Source: Legionella quinlivanii
Lineage (GTDB): Bacteria; Pseudomonadota; Gammaproteobacteria; Legionellales; Legionellaceae
NCBI RefSeq assembly: GCF_003265995.1
Contig: NZ_MVJN01000001.1
Location: 310,001 to 374,000 of the forward strand
DNA: 64,000 bases
Reading direction: 5' to 3'
Positions 61,094-64,000 of this stretch are shown in pieces. Both the position numbers and the translations under genes were made by a program. The first letter of the stretch is position 1. The number at the start of each line of letters is the position of its first letter. A model generated the notes under the pieces. It searched no databases. It had not been told where the DNA came from and saw only the letters and a list, made by a program, of their open reading frames with translations.

Positions 61094-61180
61094 GTCGTCT
61101 TTGCGAACAAAGTGAAGCAATCCAGATCGAAACCTGAACAAAGCCGGGATCTGGATTGCTTCGCTAATGCTCGCAAAGAC
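61094..61180. repeat. GTCTTTGCGA palindromic repeat, copy 3
   Basis: TCGTCTTTGCGAAC with GTGAAGCAATCCAGATC at the left and GATCTGGATTGCTTC with GCTCGCAAAGAC at the right. The closest match to copy 1 (18387-18472). It lies in the roughly 500-base gene-free gap (60793-61301) between mraZ and coaX. Confidence 0.85.
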
Positions 61181-61196
61181 AATTTTTTGCGCACGC

Positions 61197-61257
61197 GCAG
61201 GCGGAAATCCATTTTAAATATGGCACAGTGCCAAATCATAAATAGATTTCCGCCTGC
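61197..61257. repeat. Nested inverted repeat (GCAGGCGGAAATC arms)
   Basis: Perfect 13-bp arms GCAGGCGGAAATC (61197-61209) and GATTTCCGCCTGC (61245-61257) enclose a second palindrome, TGGCAC-A-GTGCCA (61221-61233). It follows the neighbouring GTCTTTGCGA repeat by 16 bases, so the two form a compound repeat island just after the coaX stop. Confidence 0.75.
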
Positions 61258-61301
61258 CGGAAATGATTGATTACAGACGGGTGATATCAGGGACAAAGGA
61301 A

Positions 61302-62075
61302 CTACATCGATTGATTCATTAAGGCGGCCAGGCGAATGCCCTGCAATACCAGGTCTGGTACCAGATGATCATAAATATTTTGCTTTTCAAACAAGGAAGC
61401 AAAACCGCCAGTAGCCAGTACTAACACTTCTTCATCATGAAAGGATTCAGCTTTTATCCGGTGTATTAGTTCGCGGCAAGCCCCGATAGCACCAAAATAA
61501 ACGCCCGACTGAATACTTTCAATGGTGGAACGGCCAACAGCCTGGTTCATTTTTACAATTTCTACCGCCGGTAATTTAGCCGTATTATTGGAAAGTGCAT
61601 CGACCGACAAACGCATTCCCGGAAGAATAGCTCCTCCCAGATAAAATTTATGTGCAGTAATCACACAGAACGTGGTTGCTGTGCCAAAATCAATCACAAT
61701 AATGTTTTTACCAGGATAAATATGTGCTGCCGAAATGGCATTGGCAATCCTGTCTGCACCTACTTCCAGAGGATTTCGATACTTGATATTGAGTCCTGTT
61801 TTTACGCCGGCCTGCAGAAAAAAAGGGTCGACAGTAAAGTATTTAAGACAAGCAGAACGCAGAGAATAGTCCAGTTGCGGTACAACTGAGCAAATAGCGA
61901 TTTGCTTAATGGCTTCAGGGGAGCACTGATTCTCACGCAAGACCGTTTTCAAAAAAATACCGAACTCATCTGATGTACAGGCTTTGGATGTATGACGAAA
62001 TCGCAAGCGGATTTCATCCCCTGCAAAGACCCCACCATATATATGAGAGTTTCCCACATCGAGGCATAAAATCAT
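61302..62075 (-). CDS. coaX: Type III pantothenate kinase CoaX
   Basis: First step of coenzyme A synthesis, phosphorylating pantothenate. [17 protein letters not shown] is the phosphate-binding opening, [13 protein letters not shown] holds the pantothenate-site motif (GADR) and [14 protein letters not shown] the second ASKHA phosphate motif. 257 residues. Monocistronic; no birA next to it. Confidence 0.95.
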   Translation of the reverse strand: MILCLDVGNSHIYGGVFAGDEIRLRFRHTSKACTSDEFGIFLKTVLRENQCSPEAIKQIAICSVVPQLDYSLRSACLKYFTVDPFFLQAGVKTGLNIKYRNPLEVGADRIANAISAAHIYPGKNIIVIDFGTATTFCVITAHKFYLGGAILPGMRLSVDALSNNTAKLPAVEIVKMNQAVGRSTIESIQSGVYFGAIGACRELIHRIKAESFHDEEVLVLATGGFASLFEKQNIYDHLVPDLVLQGIRLAALMNQSM

Positions 62076-62203
62076 AAGTTTCTATTGTTCAGGAATTCAG
62101 GATTCCGATAGTAAAGCCTGGGTTGAACATAATCAAGCTTAAACCATGATTGCGAGCCTCCGAGACGGGATAATGCTGCTTCGCAGGCTAAACAGAGGTG
62201 AAA

Positions 62204-62551
62204 AAAGTCGGTCGATAAGCCGGGTTCTGTCAGGGACAATCATTCATCTGGGACATTCGTCACCGAATGCCTCAAGCGACCTACCCGAATCCCGTACGGA
62301 CCATACGTTCCGGTAAACCGGATGGATTCCTATTTGGTCTTGCTCCAAGTGGGGTTTGCCCTGCCACAACTGTTGCCAGTTGCGCGGTGCGCTCTTACCG
62401 CACCATTTCACCCTTACCATTTTCATGGCGGTATATTTTCTGTGGCACTTTCCGTAGACTCACGCCTCCCAGGCGTTACCTGGCACTTTGTCCTATGGAG
62501 CCCGGACTTTCCTCCCCTTGCAAAGCAAAGAGCGATTGCCTAACCGACTTT
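62204..62551 (-). ncRNA. rnpB: RNase P RNA (M1, type A)
   Basis: Catalytic RNA of RNase P that matures tRNA 5' ends. On the minus strand the conserved blocks appear in order: GAGGAAAGTCCGGGCTCCAT near the 5' end, GCCAGGTAACGCCTGG, GGTAAGGGTGAAA with GTGCGGTAAGAGCGCACCGC, the AGACCAAATAGGAATCC region, and ACAGAACCCGGCTTATCGA near the 3' end. AAAGTCGGT at the 5' end pairs with ACCGACTTT at the 3' end as helix P1, which fixes the ends. Open frames inside this interval on either strand are not genes. Confidence 0.97.
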
Positions 62552-62639
62552 GATCATCATCATAGCAAACTGGGTTTTGGAAAACCAGTAAAATCTTTTT
62601 CAAAACAAGCTTTATTCAGTGAAAAAGGCACATTGATAC

Positions 62640-62645
62640 TATAAT
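62640..62645 (+). promoter_or_regulatory. Possible -10 box for the right-edge gene
   Basis: TATAAT lies 32 bases before the ATG at 62677. No good -35 hexamer is found 16-18 bases upstream, so this is tentative. The same 125-base gap must hold the divergent rnpB promoter. Confidence 0.35.
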
Positions 62646-62676
62646 TAACTGACAATGTCCTTTAGTTTCTAAAAAC

Positions 62677-64000
62677 ATGGCTCCTAAAAAACAATTCCGC
62701 TCGCTTACTAGGGATGAGTTTTTCAAAAAAATACAAAGAGAAACTCCTGACTGCTATATAGAAAACGCGTTTACGTACATATCCCCCTCCAATAGAGATA
62801 TGAACGCACCACTGCAAAGCCAATATCAGAGAATCCATTTCAATTCATATCAAGATCTCGCTCAACGTGACCCGCTCACTCGGTTCATACACAAATTTAC
62901 AACTAATTTTATAAATACATCAGGTTATGACGTAGAGAATTTTAAAGATGCCTCTTTTAAACTGCATATCAATTTAAATGAAATAGGCAGCCTGGATCAA
63001 GAAACCTTACTTGGCCTGATACGTTTTGTTAATAAGGAAAGCTGGGCACATAATGTCCGAAATTTTAAAGTTGTTAACCCTGAGGCACTTAGCCATCCGC
63101 GATTTCAAAACACGGCTCAACTTACAATATATCTGAGTAATTACGCCTCTGTTGCGGATCTTATGTCTTTATCTGAGAAAATAAACGCATATCTTCTAGA
63201 ACAAAAGCTACCAGAAAATAAAATAACTGAGGATTCAAAAAGCTCAGTCGAACTTAATTCATTCGCCTCAGGAAGATTTGATACTTGCAAAGCGATTAAA
63301 GCGTATGGTGAATTTCCATTTATGGACAATGAGATAGCGAAATTCTTTGCAAGACATAAGGATAATAAAGAACTGGCAAAAATACCTCTATGCGCTTTCG
63401 ACGCAATATTCAATAGAATTATCCTCTCAAAGTCAGTCGACGGATTTAAGAGAAAAGCTTTGAGCGCAGAGCACAGTAAAAAGGTACAACTTGAATTTGA
63501 GAAAATGCTGGATAATCCCAGTCAATATATCAAAGATATGAGCAATCCGGAAAAAAATGGCTTAGATAGCAATTTAAGTGAGAAAGAACAAAATGTGCAG
63601 AGAGTAGAAGAACAATTATCCCATTTCGTAGCCGATTTTACTGACTGTGACACAGAGGAGGAGCTCACAGAAAAAATCGCCCAGGAAACAAGCCGGCTTC
63701 GTCAGATAGTGCCAGGTGAACCGCTTAAAGATAACAATAATTTCATCGAACTTCTTCAGCAAAAAGAGAAGAGTATCGCAGAACAGGCACAACTATATCG
63801 GGTGCAACTGAATAAAAGGCCCCCTATGGCTCCCGAAAAAATCAATAATTTTAAAGCAGCATTATCCAGTCTGGAGCAACTGTCCGAAAAACCCGGTCCA
63901 GATCAACGCAGAATTAAAAAATTTTGCAGCCTGATACGCCAAGAGTTTCAAAGTTTTAAAGTGGGAAACACATCATTTAACGATTTTTATAAAAACTGCA
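62677..64000 (+). CDS. Unrecognised large protein, 3' end outside window (candidate effector)
   Basis: An uninterrupted frame of 441 complete codons from ATG 62677 to the window edge with no stop. It begins MAPKKQFRSLTRDEFFKKIQ, has no signal peptide or membrane helix, is lysine-, asparagine- and glutamate-rich, and has helical, coiled-coil-like stretches after about residue 290 (for example EEQLSHFVADFTDC, then IELLQQKEKSIAEQAQLYRV). A segment near residues 187-230 (SVELNSFASGRFD and FMDNEIAKFFARHK) looks like part of a folded helical domain. No family was recognised. The AT-rich coding style, size and solitary position resemble Legionella effector genes. No good ribosome site ahead of the ATG. 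Coding status is strong from frame length alone. Confidence 0.75.
   Translation, partial: MAPKKQFRSLTRDEFFKKIQRETPDCYIENAFTYISPSNRDMNAPLQSQYQRIHFNSYQDLAQRDPLTRFIHKFTTNFINTSGYDVENFKDASFKLHINLNEIGSLDQETLLGLIRFVNKESWAHNVRNFKVVNPEALSHPRFQNTAQLTIYLSNYASVADLMSLSEKINAYLLEQKLPENKITEDSKSSVELNSFASGRFDTCKAIKAYGEFPFMDNEIAKFFARHKDNKELAKIPLCAFDAIFNRIILSKSVDGFKRKALSAEHSKKVQLEFEKMLDNPSQYIKDMSNPEKNGLDSNLSEKEQNVQRVEEQLSHFVADFTDCDTEEELTEKIAQETSRLRQIVPGEPLKDNNNFIELLQQKEKSIAEQAQLYRVQLNKRPPMAPEKINNFKAALSSLEQLSEKPGPDQRRIKKFCSLIRQEFQSFKVGNTSFNDFYKNC

Noticed and set aside
61036-61296. 86-codon minus-strand open frame before coaX
   Set aside because: Made almost wholly of two intergenic repeats (GTCTTTGCGA type and nested palindrome).
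62244-62644. Open frames on both strands over the rnpB region
   Set aside because: The interval is RNase P RNA, with all conserved blocks and P1 pairing; the frames are accidental.

Overview
The window looks like chromosomal DNA of a Legionella species or a very close relative (Legionellaceae, Gammaproteobacteria). This rests on a beta-barrel protein of the Legionella-type outer membrane protein family (33095-34057), two or three large proteins that look like Dot/Icm effectors (ankyrin/helicase, DUF4116-like repeats, an unfamiliar AT-rich open frame), and housekeeping genes that read as gammaproteobacterial. No rRNA, tRNA, prophage, IS element or CRISPR array was seen. Assignments come from reading the sequence; no database search was run.

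Layout. 1-8.2 kb: 3' part of mrcA, then on the minus strand ligA followed by a peptide-type ABC importer (binding protein and two permeases, no ATPase). 8.4-12.2 kb: exported proteins (an alpha/beta hydrolase, a DUF4785-type protein, a cysteine-rich secreted protein) around rmuC. 12.2-16 kb: complete potABCD polyamine importer. 16-18.4 kb: a WaaE-like glycosyltransferase, a 63-residue protein and an outer-membrane channel-like protein. 18.5-25.1 kb: accessory island with a 1483-residue superfamily 1 helicase/ankyrin protein and a divergent 624-residue effector-like protein with a His/Cys pair like clan CD peptidases. 25.2-34 kb: clpA-clpS, icd, rluE-like gene, mreBCD, Legionella OMP. 34.2-37.1 kb: CMD-family protein, small membrane protein, FG-GAP/UnbV protein. 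37.4-45 kb: minus-strand run ppsA, CPA2 antiporter, nadC, murG, M20 peptidase, comEA-like gene. 45.4-49.8 kb: purB-nadB-nadA. 49.8-53.2 kb: a four-gene cluster (LAB_N protein, GT2, PAP2 phosphatase, ArnT-like transferase) that looks like a lipid A or envelope-glycan modification system. 53.4-55.6 kb: M50 peptidase, pdxB and a small internally duplicated protein. 55.9-60.8 kb: 5' part of the dcw cluster (mraZ-rsmH-ftsL-ftsI-murE) with a good promoter and MraZ boxes. 61.3-62.6 kb: coaX and RNase P RNA. 62.7 kb to the end: an open reading frame that runs off the window.

How genes work together. Envelope growth dominates: PBP1A, MreBCD, FtsI/FtsL, MurE, MurG, LPS-type transferases and the ArnT/PAP2 cluster. 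De novo NAD synthesis is complete but split (nadB-nadA at 46.8-49.8 kb; nadC at 40.3 kb on the other strand). ClpS and ClpA form the usual adaptor/unfoldase pair. Several families of short palindromic intergenic repeats sit at gene ends. The most novel parts are the 18.5-25.1 kb island, the open frame at the right edge, and the two small proteins built from exact internal duplications.
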